Shown piece by piece: positions 37,041-45,691 of a stretch of DNA of 64,000 nucleotides. Within the stretch, counting starts at the first letter, position 1, and every line of letters begins with the position of its first letter. This DNA is from Bradyrhizobium uaiense (lineage in GTDB: Bacteria; Pseudomonadota; Alphaproteobacteria; Rhizobiales; Xanthobacteraceae). The notes under the pieces were generated by a model that ran no database searches, was not told the origin of the DNA, and saw only the letters and a list, made by a program, of their open reading frames with translations. Where the stretch lies: contig NZ_VKHP01000001.1 of the NCBI RefSeq assembly GCF_010811875.1, positions 94,520-158,519 of the forward strand, read 5' to 3'. The translations under genes were made by a program, and so were the position numbers.

Positions 37041-37646
37041 CTAGAGCCCGGCGGCGATAGCTATTCGCATCAACTCGGACATGCTGCGAACATTGGTCTT
37101 TGCCATGACGTTCGCCCGGTAAACCTCGACCGTTCTCGGGCTGATACCAAGATCATGGGCGATCACCTTGTTGATCTTGCCGGCCAGTAGTCCCTGCAGG
37201 ACATCACGCTCGCGCGATGAGAGGTCTGCCAGGCGGGCTTCGGCCTGCAGTTTCGCCGTATCGTCCGCTGGCTTGGTTGGCCTTGCTTTCAAGGCGCTAT
37301 TGATCGCACGCAATAGCACCTCGTCTTCGAAGGGCTTCTCGATGAAGTCGACCGCACCCGCTTTCATCGCTTCGACTGCCAGCGTTACGTCGCCATGACC
37401 AGTTATCAGGATGACGGGACAGTCGACGCGATCGGCCTTCAGCTTGCGGACCAGTTCCAGGCCGCTCATGCCCGGCATGCGGATGTCCGACACAATGCAG
37501 TCAACCGGACCGCTCGCGGCGTCACCGAGAAAGCCGCTCGCCGTCTCATAGGTTGCCACGCAGAAGCCTTTAACATCAAGCAGAAACGCGAGCGAGTCCC
37601 GCATCGCGGCGTCATCGTCGATCACAAGAACGCGCCGCATGGTCAT
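37041..37646 (-). CDS. fixJ: Response regulator FixJ
   Basis: Two-domain regulator of 201 residues. Seen: receiver domain with DDDAAMRDS near the N-terminus, the phosphorylated Asp in [13 protein letters not shown] (about residue 55), Thr in LITGHGD and Lys in FIEKPFED, then a LuxR-type helix-turn-helix ([36 protein letters not shown]). Phosphorylated by FixL in low oxygen, it activates fixK. Its ATG overlaps the fixL stop by four bases (ATGA), so the pair is translationally coupled. Confidence 0.97.
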   Translation of the reverse strand: MTMRRVLVIDDDAAMRDSLAFLLDVKGFCVATYETASGFLGDAASGPVDCIVSDIRMPGMSGLELVRKLKADRVDCPVILITGHGDVTLAVEAMKAGAVDFIEKPFEDEVLLRAINSALKARPTKPADDTAKLQAEARLADLSSRERDVLQGLLAGKINKVIAHDLGISPRTVEVYRANVMAKTNVRSMSELMRIAIAAGL

Positions 37647-39094
37647 GCTTCTTCATTAGCCTCCGCAAATGGCAGGGTAAACTGAAAGACCGTGCCGCCG
37701 CCCGGATTGGCTTCCACAGCGATGTGGCCGCCATGGGACTCGATGATCGTCCGGCAGATTGATAGTCCCACACCCATGCCATGCTCTTTGGTCGTGACAA
37801 AGGGCTCGAACAGGCGGTCGGCGATATCAGGGCTGATACCAGAGCCTGTATCGGCAACGGTAAACCTGGCGAGGCCGTCGACTTTGGCAACTCCGACGGT
37901 CAATTCGCGACGCGGGCTGGAAGCCATCGCCTCGATCGCGTTTCGTATCAGGTTCAGCGCGACCTGCTGGATCTGGATCTTGTCCACGATCATCGATGGC
38001 AGATTGCGATCGCTGCGGATCGTCACCCGCACGCCTTGCTCCTTGGCGCCGAGCAAGGCCAGAGCGACCGCCTCTTCAAGCAGGGTGAGCGGATTCTCCA
38101 TTGTGTGCTCCGTCTCGCCTTTGGCAACGAATTCCCGCAGGCGCTTGATGATATCGCCGGCACGCAGAGCTTGCTGGGCGGCATGTTCGATGGCATCACC
38201 AATACGGTTGGCGTCCGGCTTGTCTGACGCCAGCAGTGTCTTGGCGCCGCGCATGTAGTTTGTGATTGCGGAGAGCGGTTGGTTGATCTCGTGGGCAATA
38301 GACGAGGCCATCTCACCCATGGCGGTCAATCGCGAGACGTGCACGAGCTCAGATTGCAGTTCCTGCAATCGGCGTTCCTGCGCTCGCCGTTCGGTGAGGT
38401 CTCGGATGAAACCGGTAAAGAATCGTTCGCCGCGCACTTTGGCCTCACCGACGGCAAGCTCCATCGGAAAGGTCGAGCCGTCGCTTCGCTCGCCGACCAC
38501 GATACGGCCGAGGCCGATAATGCGCCGCTCTCCGGTAGTCAGATAGCGTTCAATGTAGCGGTCGTGCTCGGCGCGGTAGGGCTGCGGCATCAACCTGGAT
38601 ACATTCGCTCCGACCACTTCGTCCGGAGACCAACCGAATAAACGCACTGCCGCGGCGCTGAACGAGCGAATGAGTCCCTTCTCGTCAATCACGATCATGG
38701 CTTCCGGCACGGTGTCCAGGATCGACTGCAGATGGGCTTGTCGGTACCGCGCCTGCTCTGATTCTCGCCGCAGCCGATCGCCCATGAAGCCGAGCAGGGG
38801 GCCAAGTACCGCGAGTCCGGCTATATCGATCATGTTTGCGGAATCGGAGATGAGGTTGTTCCCAAGACATGCCGCGCTGATGATAAGGCAGAGCAGCGTA
38901 GCGAAGATGGCCGGTTCGCGGCCGCCAGCGAAAGCGGCAAAAACGATGACTGGAAGGTAGATGATCGTGAACGTGCGGTCCTGAAGATACGGATCCAGCG
39001 CCGCACGAAGCACGAGCGCCAGCGCGGCGGCCGCCGCGGCTGTGCCATAGCGGTACCAGATGTGGGCGACATGTTTCTCGGCAACCCCTCTCAT
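37643..39094 (-). CDS. fixL: Oxygen-sensor histidine kinase FixL, membrane-anchored type
   Basis: About 483 residues from the ATG at 39094. Order: N-terminal DUF4118-like region with four hydrophobic helices ([29 protein letters not shown]), heme PAS domain with EHDRYIERY (proximal heme His) and [12 protein letters not shown] (the distal Arg, R220 in B. diazoefficiens), then HisKA with [13 protein letters not shown] and an ATPase domain ([26 protein letters not shown]). From memory the B. diazoefficiens USDA110 FixL is soluble, with a second PAS instead of membrane helices, so this copy is of the Sinorhizobium/Azorhizobium type. No clear ribosome site, so the start could be upstream. Confidence 0.96.
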   Translation of the reverse strand: MRGVAEKHVAHIWYRYGTAAAAAALALVLRAALDPYLQDRTFTIIYLPVIVFAAFAGGREPAIFATLLCLIISAACLGNNLISDSANMIDIAGLAVLGPLLGFMGDRLRRESEQARYRQAHLQSILDTVPEAMIVIDEKGLIRSFSAAAVRLFGWSPDEVVGANVSRLMPQPYRAEHDRYIERYLTTGERRIIGLGRIVVGERSDGSTFPMELAVGEAKVRGERFFTGFIRDLTERRAQERRLQELQSELVHVSRLTAMGEMASSIAHEINQPLSAITNYMRGAKTLLASDKPDANRIGDAIEHAAQQALRAGDIIKRLREFVAKGETEHTMENPLTLLEEAVALALLGAKEQGVRVTIRSDRNLPSMIVDKIQIQQVALNLIRNAIEAMASSPRRELTVGVAKVDGLARFTVADTGSGISPDIADRLFEPFVTTKEHGMGVGLSICRTIIESHGGHIAVEANPGGGTVFQFTLPFAEANEEA

Positions 39095-39183
39095 TCGATC
39101 GACTGTACATAGTTTGTCTATGTGAGGCGACCGGATGCAGCCGCGTTTCGTTGCGCTACCTATTGTGTGCAGGGCGGCGGCCG

Positions 39184-39411
39184 CTATCTCGGCCAGATGC
39201 GCCAGTGCGTGGGCTGCACCGCGACGTGCTCTCCGGTCATGGCCTTGATCCAGCCGCCGAAGATCCGGCGGCAAGGAAAGACCAACCGGTGAATGGTATT
39301 ACCCTCGATCACCGCGATCTCCAGCTCCCGGTCAAAGGGCGCCGTTTCAATGCGCTCCCAGGTCAAGTTGCCAATAGATCCTGGACGGTGTTCATCGCCG
39401 CTGACTGACAA
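39184..39411 (-). CDS. Small conserved hypothetical protein
   Basis: Up to 75 residues; the conserved part is [20 protein letters not shown] and the following [17 protein letters not shown] and THWRIW, which I recall from other Bradyrhizobium genomes. Only TTG starts are available (39411 or later), so the start is uncertain. It lies upstream of fixL on the same strand. Function unknown. Confidence 0.6.
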   Translation of the reverse strand: MSVSGDEHRPGSIGNLTWERIETAPFDRELEIAVIEGNTIHRLVFPCRRIFGGWIKAMTGEHVAVQPTHWRIWPR

Positions 39412-39413
39412 AA

Positions 39414-39755
39414 TCAGGCAACCTTCCGAATACTACGGGCGAGATCCCTCGGCCGCTGCGACAACAGGCTCAGCCTGATCTCGTCCAAGCGGCGCATGGT
39501 CTCAATCGCGCCAGTTGCGGTCCGGATGCTTTGGGGCGTATCGTCGCCGATCCCGTCGTGCTGGGACGTGATCCGATCGCCGACCGAAGTATCAGGGCTG
39601 CGAAGCAGTTCCCGGGATCCGGTCGAGTCGAACCGGACCAGTTCAAGCCGCCGGTTGGTATTGATTACTGTTGTACAGCAGCTGGAGTGGACTGCCGTTC
39701 CCGCAAGCGTGCCCGCGGCGGGACAATTGTCGCCGTGGTCTGTCATGTCGAACAT
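39414..39755 (-). CDS. Hypothetical protein, 113 residues
   Basis: No recognised family. Starts MFDMTDHGDNCPAAGTLAGT, has a paired cysteine (HSSCCTTV) and a helical C-terminus (ETMRRLDEIRLSLLSQRPRD). AAAGG lies before the two close ATGs. It ends two bases before the next minus-strand frame (39184-39411), compatible with an operon. The opposite strand is also open here, so coding status is moderate. Confidence 0.4.
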   Translation of the reverse strand: MFDMTDHGDNCPAAGTLAGTAVHSSCCTTVINTNRRLELVRFDSTGSRELLRSPDTSVGDRITSQHDGIGDDTPQSIRTATGAIETMRRLDEIRLSLLSQRPRDLARSIRKVA

Positions 39756-39899
39756 CCTTTGTCGGTCGGAAGTCTCCCCCTCCCACGAAGTCAGCGTGGG
39801 GCGTGGAGTCTTGATGCCCTCGAGCGCGCTCTTGCGAGTCTGGCGGCGTGTCCGTGCGGGAACGGTATGACGCCGGAATTCGCTTGATGGCATTCGGAT

Positions 39900-40288
39900 G
39901 GGCCAGCTGCGCTCGGCCCGAACACCGCGCCGATCCGCGGGTCGATGAAGTGGCTAGCATCACACGCGGCGCAGGTGACCGGGTGCAGCTCGCTCGGTTG
40001 CGTCCGGCAGCAGTCCTTGAGCCCACTCGCCGGTACTTGGGTACGAAAAGATGATCGGGCGCCAAGGCTTTCTATCTGCCATGTGTCTGAGCTTGACTGG
40101 AAGGTCGTTTCTATCCGCAAGCCGCCACCGCTGTATTGATGCAGGTCAAAAAGAAGCTGATGCGCGTTTAGAAACGGGGCGAGGGCGAGCGGCCACTGCC
40201 AGTGCGTTGCCGGTAGTTAGCAAGCACTAAATCGAGTCATTCGGCAGAGCCGCGCATCGATCCACACAATCGCCAGCGTGTAGCGGGT
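39900..40288. other. Interval upstream of a FixK box
   Basis: No supported gene. It separates the minus-strand fixL-side genes from the plus-strand fix block. Confidence 0.35.
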
Positions 40289-40302
40289 TTGATGGAAATC
40301 AA
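40289..40302 (+). promoter_or_regulatory. FixK box upstream of the 40409 gene
   Basis: TTGATGGAAATCAA, a perfect TTGA-N6-TCAA palindrome, 106 bases before the TTG start of the small membrane protein gene. The palindrome could also act toward the minus strand. Confidence 0.8.
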
Positions 40303-40408
40303 AATGCAGGACGCGCAATATGCAAATGTTGAGGCTGCGCAGCGCACGGGCATTGCACCATGACAACACGTGTCATTGAGCTGCGAGAGTCGCGAAGGAG
40401 ATGGTAAG

Positions 40409-40624
40409 TTGATTGCTCGCCTTACATTGTCGTTGGTCTTGCCTGCGCTGATCGCAGCGATCGGCTACGGCGCCGAAGTCTTTAACCTTGGGCTTATCGA
40501 AACCTTGGCTGCGGCTAGCCTGATCATCGGCTTTGCCGTTGCGGCGGCAGGGTGGACCATCACGAGCGAGATGAGGCCGGTTCGCCTCATTTGCTCACGT
40601 GCGGACAGTTCTCGTCGCCGGTAG
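40409..40624 (+). CDS. Small two-helix membrane protein in the FixK regulon
   Basis: About 71 residues. Two hydrophobic segments (LTLSLVLPALIAAIGYGAEV; LIETLAAASLIIGFAVAAAG) and a basic C-terminal tail, so both ends probably lie on the same side of the membrane. I use the TTG at 40409 because AAGGAG sits eight bases upstream; a GTG at 40370 is in frame. The FixK box 106 bases upstream predicts expression only in microoxia. No family recognised. Confidence 0.55.
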   Translation: MIARLTLSLVLPALIAAIGYGAEVFNLGLIETLAAASLIIGFAVAAAGWTITSEMRPVRLICSRADSSRRR

Positions 40625-41037
40625 TCCTCGGCCGCCGGCGCTGGTCAGAAATGCCATTGCCCGCTGCCTGGCAGGCAGCCAGAGCTGTCGGGAATGCTTT
40701 GTGAGACTGCCAAGCACCGTGCAAGGTTCGCGGCGTAACAAGCTTCCACATTGCCGTCGATTGAAGTTGGAATTGATCGATGATCGCCATCGCAGGCGTA
40801 ATGGTCCATTCTGCTCCCAACCGTCTCTTGAGAATTCTCTGGATCAGCGCCTCAACTCTGCCGGCCCAAGGCGTGAGAAGACGAGAAGCTGCTGTTCCTG
40901 AGCCACATCAACCAGATGTGATCCGCCAAACCTAGACGCTTGGTGATTTGCAGCTTCTTCGGGACGAAAGAGCACTCGCATCAGCTGCCCAAGTCTCGAC
41001 CTTATCTCGATGGAGCGAGAATCTTTTTAGGTGCTGC
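40625..41037. other. Interval without a recognisable gene
   Basis: Open frames have no recognisable domains. It ends at a FixK box. Confidence 0.35.
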
Positions 41038-41051
41038 TTGAGACAAATCAA
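41038..41051 (+). promoter_or_regulatory. FixK box upstream of the 41111 gene
   Basis: TTGAGACAAATCAA, a perfect TTGA-N6-TCAA, 59 bases before the ATG at 41111. Spacing suits a directly activated promoter. Confidence 0.82.
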
Positions 41052-41110
41052 ACACTCGCCTGGCGCGGCTGGCAGAATGCAAGATAAGCAAACGCACAGG
41101 AATAGGTATC

Positions 41111-41344
41111 ATGCCTTCATTTAACGTTCGGTTCATCAAGACCGTTTGTGACGATACCGGCCACGAGCATCGTGCCTGTCAGGCGACGTTCCGGGTGCAT
41201 GCAGCCTCGCTGAGTGCTGCTGCACAGCAGGCAGAAACCGATTTCTGCAGGCAAAAAGGTGTCCGTGATTGGACCATCTTCGCCGATGCGATGGAGCTTC
41301 GAACCCCGCCTGCATTGCCCCCGGGCATGGGGTGGTTAGCCTGA
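41111..41344 (+). CDS. Conserved small protein in the FixK regulon, 77 residues
   Basis: Soluble protein starting MPSFNVRFIKTVCDDTGHEH, with three cysteines and a helix (AASLSAAAQQAETDFCRQKG). AGGAATAGG precedes the ATG. A perfect FixK box 59 bases upstream makes it a likely direct FixK target. I recall similar small proteins near fix genes in Bradyrhizobium, with no function assigned. The beta-beta-alpha-beta pattern may form a small stand-alone fold. Confidence 0.65.
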   Translation: MPSFNVRFIKTVCDDTGHEHRACQATFRVHAASLSAAAQQAETDFCRQKGVRDWTIFADAMELRTPPALPPGMGWLA

Positions 41345-41607
41345 GCTTGGCAAGGGAAGTCTACGAATTTTGATCGTAGAGACACTCCGCGAATCCAGGC
41401 ACCAGACTTACAAAACGTCTTCCCGAGCGTCGATCGAGAGAACAGCTCGCGATGCTGCCGCCAATTGAGCTGGCGGCCCTCTTGTCCGCGACACCGGAGG
41501 AGACCTCGCCCGACATTTGGCGGTCTGCGGTTCTGCGGGCTCGCAGCGCATCGTCGTCCGGCAGGGGCGATCCGGATCGACGATTTTCTCGCACAGACGG
41601 GCCGTAT
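41345..41607. other. Short interval before the orf141/fixN promoter
   Basis: No gene supported. Confidence 0.3.
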
Positions 41608-41621
41608 TTGATGAATGTCAA
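41608..41621 (+). promoter_or_regulatory. FixK box of the orf141-fixNOQP unit
   Basis: TTGATGAATGTCAA, perfect TTGA-N6-TCAA, 48 bases before the ATG at 41670. No second box lies between that gene and fixN, so fixNOQP is probably transcribed from here. Confidence 0.85.
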
Positions 41622-41669
41622 AAACAAGTCTGCCGCCGGCAGCTATGGCTGCTATGAGGGGTATGACTC

Positions 41670-42098
41670 ATGGTTAGCCAATCTGGATATGTCGGTCGCC
41701 CTTGGGGGTTCAAGAATCTGCTCACCCGGTTACGAGCGAAGCTGTCCCGGACAGCCGAATTGGCCTATTTGAGCGCGCAGGACATCGACGCGATCGCACG
41801 TGAACTTAATCTGTCCACGTCCGACTTTCGAAAGATGGCGCAAAGTCCCGGCTCTCCTGAACTCTTAAGCAAGCGCCTCGCACTTGCCGGCTTTTCCGAG
41901 CATGTGCTGGCCGCCTGCCATGGAGACGTGTTGCGCGATTTGCAGCGGGTGTGCGGCCTGTGTCAGACCAAGATCCGCTGCGCGGCCGACCTCGAGCGGT
42001 GTAAGTCCGTAAATCCCCTCAAAGGCTGTCCCAACGAACATACTCTGCGCGCGCTCGCGCGTGAGATCGGCAGCGCTCCGCAGCGTTTTGGCGATTGA
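41670..42098 (+). CDS. DUF6455-like protein upstream of fixN (orf141-like)
   Basis: A 142-residue protein matching in size and place the ORF141 that precedes fixNOQP in B. diazoefficiens (from memory). Seen: LSAQDIDAIARELNLSTSDF, a helix-turn-helix-like N-terminal half, and a cysteine-rich C-terminal part (CGLCQTKIRCAADLERC ... CPNE) that may bind a metal or redox cofactor. GAGGGG precedes the ATG. It lies 69 bases before fixN in one FixK-driven unit. Role unknown; the cysteines suggest redox or heme/copper handling (inference). Confidence 0.8.
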   Translation: MVSQSGYVGRPWGFKNLLTRLRAKLSRTAELAYLSAQDIDAIARELNLSTSDFRKMAQSPGSPELLSKRLALAGFSEHVLAACHGDVLRDLQRVCGLCQTKIRCAADLERCKSVNPLKGCPNEHTLRALAREIGSAPQRFGD

Positions 42099-42167
42099 TC
42101 GCGCTCGATCGTCCCGTCCCCGGAAAATGTGATCTCCTGGCAAGCCCGCTTTCAAAGAGGCCAAGAC

Positions 42168-43820
42168 ATGACAAGCCCATCCATCGCCTCGAAATCCATG
42201 ACCATGGGTGAAGCAGGCCTGATGTCGGTATTCGCCGTTTCTGCCTATGTTTGTTTTTTCGCGGGAGCAATGGGGCACGATTCCGCATTTAGTTTCCATG
42301 CATTGCTCGCTTCCGCTGCCAGCCTGGCCGCCGCAAGCGTTATCCTCAATCGCTACTATGAACGCCCAGCGCAATTGCCGCCGGCGCAGATCAAGGGCCG
42401 GCCGAATTACAATCTCGCTCCGATCAAATTCGCGTCAGTGATGGCGATGTTCTGGGGTATCGCAGGCTTTTCAGTCGGCGTTTTTATCGCCTCGCAACTT
42501 GCCTGGCCCGCACTGAATTTTGATCTGCCTTGGACGAGCTTCGGCCGACTCCGCCCGCTGCATACGTCGGCCGTGATCTTTGCGTTCGGCGGAAACGTTC
42601 TTATCGCGACCTCCTTCTACGTCGTGCAGAAGACCTGCCGCACGCGCCTTGCCGGCGATCTTGCGCCGTGGTTCGTGGTAGTTGGCTATAATTTCTTCAT
42701 CCTGATCGCGGGCACCGGCTATCTGCTCGGCGCCACCCAGTCAAAGGAATACGCCGAGCCCGAATGGTACGCCGATCTCTGGCTCACCGTCGTCTGGGTC
42801 ACTTATCTCATTGTGTTCCTGGCGACATTGGTAAAAAGGAAAGAACCGCACATTTTCGTCGCCAACTGGTTCTATCTCGCTTTTATCGTCACCATTGCGG
42901 TGCTCCACCTCGGCAACAATCCCGCATTACCGGTCTCCGTGTTCGGTTCGAAATCCTACATCGCCTGGGGCGGTGTGCAGGACGCCATGTTTCAGTGGTG
43001 GTACGGTCACAACGCGGTCGGTTTCTTCCTGACCGCCGGCTTTCTGGCGATCATGTACTACTTCATTCCGAAGAGAGCCGAGCGCCCGGTCTATTCCTAC
43101 CGCCTCTCGATCATTCACTTCTGGGCGCTGATCTTCCTCTACATCTGGGCGGGCCCTCACCATCTACATTACACCGCGCTGCCGGATTGGACACAGACTC
43201 TGGGCATGACGTTCTCGATCATGCTGTGGATGCCTTCATGGGGCGGCATGATCAACGGCCTAATGACGCTCTCGGGGGCGTGGGACAAGCTGCGCACAGA
43301 CCCGGTGCTCCGCATGCTCGTGGTCTCGGTGGCCTTTTATGGCATGTCGACGTTTGAGGGCCCGACCATGGCAATCAAGGTCGTCAATTCGCTCAGCCAT
43401 TACACCGACTGGACCGTCGGCCACGTGCATTCCGGCGCGTTGGGTTGGGTCGGATTTGTATCGTTCGGTGCGCTCTATTGCCTGATTCCCTGGCTTTGGA
43501 AGCGCGAGCTGTACAGCCTCAAGCTCGTCAACTGGCACTTCTGGATCGCCTCGATCGGGATCGTGCTCTACATCTCGGCGATGTGGGTGTCTGGTGTCCT
43601 GCAAGGCCTGATGTGGCGCGCCTATACCTCGCTAGGTTTCCTCGAATACTCCTTCATCGAGTCGGTCGAGGCTATGCATCCCTTCTACATCATTCGCGCC
43701 GCGGGCGGCGCAATGTTTCTGATTGGTGCGCTGATCATGGCCGCCAATCTCTGGATGACCGTGAATGCAAAGCAGACCGATCAAATCAAGGACACTGGAG
43801 CGCTCCAAGTCGCGGAATAG
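42168..43820 (+). CDS. fixN: cbb3-type cytochrome c oxidase subunit I
   Basis: Catalytic subunit, 550 residues, in the inner membrane. It reduces oxygen at a high-spin heme b3-CuB site with very high affinity, letting bacteroids respire in the nodule. Seen: the heme and CuB histidines in [43 protein letters not shown] and [13 protein letters not shown], and the cross-linked-Tyr region YGHN. There are about 12-13 hydrophobic helices. It closely matches remembered B. diazoefficiens FixN. AGAGG lies upstream of the ATG. First of four oxidase genes. Confidence 0.98.
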   Translation: MTSPSIASKSMTMGEAGLMSVFAVSAYVCFFAGAMGHDSAFSFHALLASAASLAAASVILNRYYERPAQLPPAQIKGRPNYNLAPIKFASVMAMFWGIAGFSVGVFIASQLAWPALNFDLPWTSFGRLRPLHTSAVIFAFGGNVLIATSFYVVQKTCRTRLAGDLAPWFVVVGYNFFILIAGTGYLLGATQSKEYAEPEWYADLWLTVVWVTYLIVFLATLVKRKEPHIFVANWFYLAFIVTIAVLHLGNNPALPVSVFGSKSYIAWGGVQDAMFQWWYGHNAVGFFLTAGFLAIMYYFIPKRAERPVYSYRLSIIHFWALIFLYIWAGPHHLHYTALPDWTQTLGMTFSIMLWMPSWGGMINGLMTLSGAWDKLRTDPVLRMLVVSVAFYGMSTFEGPTMAIKVVNSLSHYTDWTVGHVHSGALGWVGFVSFGALYCLIPWLWKRELYSLKLVNWHFWIASIGIVLYISAMWVSGVLQGLMWRAYTSLGFLEYSFIESVEAMHPFYIIRAAGGAMFLIGALIMAANLWMTVNAKQTDQIKDTGALQVAE

Positions 43821-43828
43821 GCCATCGC

Positions 43829-44563
43829 ATGTCTCTTTGGAACCGACACAAGATCTTTGAGAAGAACTCGATCATCCTGATCGCAGGCATCCTTGCCATG
43901 ATCGCGATTGGGGGACTGGTCGAGATCACGCCGCTGTTCTACCTCAAGAGTACGATCGAGGTCGTGGAGGGCGTACGACCATATACCCCGCTTGAGCTTG
44001 CAGGCCGCAACATCTACGTGCGCGAAGGCTGCTATGTTTGTCACTCGCAGATGATCCGGCCATTGCGTGACGAGGTCGAGCGCTACGGACATTACTCGCT
44101 GGCCGCCGAGAGCATGTATGATCACCCGTTTCAATGGGGCTCGAAGCGTACCGGCCCGGACCTCGCCCGCGTCGGCGCGAAATATTCCGATGAATGGCAC
44201 GTCACGCATCTGACCAATCCGCGGGCCATCGTCCCGCGGTCGGTCATGCCCGGATACCCGAGGCTGGCGCACACCGAGCTCGACCTGACCGACATGGCCG
44301 CACATCTGCGCACCAACCGGGCGGTCGGTGTGCCCTATACCGAAGATCAGATCAAGAACGCGGTCACTGACTTGAAGACCCAGCTCGATCCTGACAGCGC
44401 GGACCTCGCGTTGTTCCAGAAGCGCTATCCGAAGGCAGCTGTGCGCAATTTCGACGGAAGCGTTGGTAATCCGACCGAACTCGATGCGCTCATCGCCTAC
44501 CTGCAGATGCTCGGAACGCTGATCGATTTAAAGCTCTACGACGAAAAAGCCAATCTGCGCTGA
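43829..44563 (+). CDS. fixO: cbb3 oxidase monoheme cytochrome c subunit II
   Basis: A 244-residue membrane-anchored c-type cytochrome that carries electrons to FixN. Seen: one N-terminal helix ([20 protein letters not shown]), the heme-binding CYVCH in [20 protein letters not shown], and the axial Met region VMPGYP. It begins eight bases after the fixN stop. Length and motifs are typical of CcoO/FixO. Confidence 0.98.
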   Translation: MSLWNRHKIFEKNSIILIAGILAMIAIGGLVEITPLFYLKSTIEVVEGVRPYTPLELAGRNIYVREGCYVCHSQMIRPLRDEVERYGHYSLAAESMYDHPFQWGSKRTGPDLARVGAKYSDEWHVTHLTNPRAIVPRSVMPGYPRLAHTELDLTDMAAHLRTNRAVGVPYTEDQIKNAVTDLKTQLDPDSADLALFQKRYPKAAVRNFDGSVGNPTELDALIAYLQMLGTLIDLKLYDEKANLR

Positions 44564-44574
44564 AGGATCTTGTG

Positions 44575-44739
44575 ATGAAAGCCGTCATTTCCATCGAGAA
44601 CCTAGCGTCAAGCTTCGTCGTGAGCCTCTGGACGCCTTTGTTTGTCGGCATCTTCATGGCCGTTGTTGTTTATGCGCTGTGGCCCGCCAACAAGCTGCGT
44701 TTTGACTCTGCGGCGCGCATGCCGCTGTGCCGGGATTGA
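44575..44739 (+). CDS. fixQ: cbb3 oxidase small subunit
   Basis: A 54-residue single-helix membrane protein: a short N-terminus, the helix LWTPLFVGIFMAVVVYALWP, then NKLRFDSAARMPL. CcoQ/FixQ helps keep the oxidase stable. It lies in the 11-to-6-base gaps between fixO and fixP. Confidence 0.95.
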   Translation: MKAVISIENLASSFVVSLWTPLFVGIFMAVVVYALWPANKLRFDSAARMPLCRD

Positions 44740-44745
44740 CAGGCC

Positions 44746-45615
44746 ATGACTGACCGCGACTTCGATCGGATCTCCGGCCGCTCCACGACGGGGCACGAAT
44801 GGGATGGCATAAAAGAGCTCAACACGCCGCTGCCGCGCTGGTGGATCTCGACCTTCTACGCCACTATTCTTTGGGCGATCGCCTATTGGGTCGTCTATCC
44901 GGCCTGGCCGCTTCTCTCTAGCTACACGACCGGCGTATTTCATTATTCGGCCCGCGCGAGCGTCGCCAACGATCTTGCCGGGCTCGAGAAGCTGCGGGGC
45001 GAGAAGATGGCGGTTCTCGGCAAAGTGTCTCTGACAGAGATCGAGACGGACCCGGCCCTGCTGGCACTGGGCCGTGCCCGGGGCAAGACGGTGTTCGCAG
45101 ACAACTGCGCGCCATGCCATGGCAGCGGCGGCGCAGGTGCCAAGGGTTATCCCAATCTCAACGACGATGACTGGTTGTGGGGCGGATCGCTCGATCAGAT
45201 CCAGCAGACCATCCAGTTCGGCGCACGGTCCGGCCATGCCCAGGCCCATGAGGGGCAAATGCTGGCCTTCGGCCGCGACGGCATCCTCAGGAAAGATGAG
45301 ATCGCCACGGTAGCGAATTACGTCCGATCGCTGTCTGGCCTGTCAACAGTCGCCAATTTCGATGCCGCGGCCGGCGCAAGGATCTTTGCCGACAATTGTG
45401 CGGCCTGCCATGGCGAGAACGCCAAAGGCAACCAGGAGCTCGGCGCGCCGAATCTGACGGACCACATTTGGTTGTACGGCTCGGACGAGGAGACGCTGAT
45501 CGAGACGATCAGTTATGGCCGCGCGGGCATCATGCCGGCCTGGAGCGGGCGGTTCGATCCCATCACGATCAAGGCGCTTGCGGTCTATGTGCACTCGCTC
45601 GGTGGTGGACAATAG
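44746..45615 (+). CDS. fixP: cbb3 oxidase diheme cytochrome c subunit III
   Basis: A 289-residue subunit. Seen: an N-terminal membrane helix (WWISTFYATILWAIAYWVVY), then two cytochrome c domains with CAPCH (near residue 125) and CAACH (near residue 222), each followed by the family's axial methionine regions (GQMLAFG; GIMPAWSG). It passes electrons from the bc1 complex or soluble cytochromes to FixO and FixN. Length is normal. Confidence 0.98.
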   Translation: MTDRDFDRISGRSTTGHEWDGIKELNTPLPRWWISTFYATILWAIAYWVVYPAWPLLSSYTTGVFHYSARASVANDLAGLEKLRGEKMAVLGKVSLTEIETDPALLALGRARGKTVFADNCAPCHGSGGAGAKGYPNLNDDDWLWGGSLDQIQQTIQFGARSGHAQAHEGQMLAFGRDGILRKDEIATVANYVRSLSGLSTVANFDAAAGARIFADNCAACHGENAKGNQELGAPNLTDHIWLYGSDEETLIETISYGRAGIMPAWSGRFDPITIKALAVYVHSLGGGQ

Positions 45616-45691
45616 GTGAGATGAGCCGACAAGCCACCGGCCCATCGACGAGGCTCTAAGTCAGTCACCCGTGCCAGATGTAAGGTCGGCC

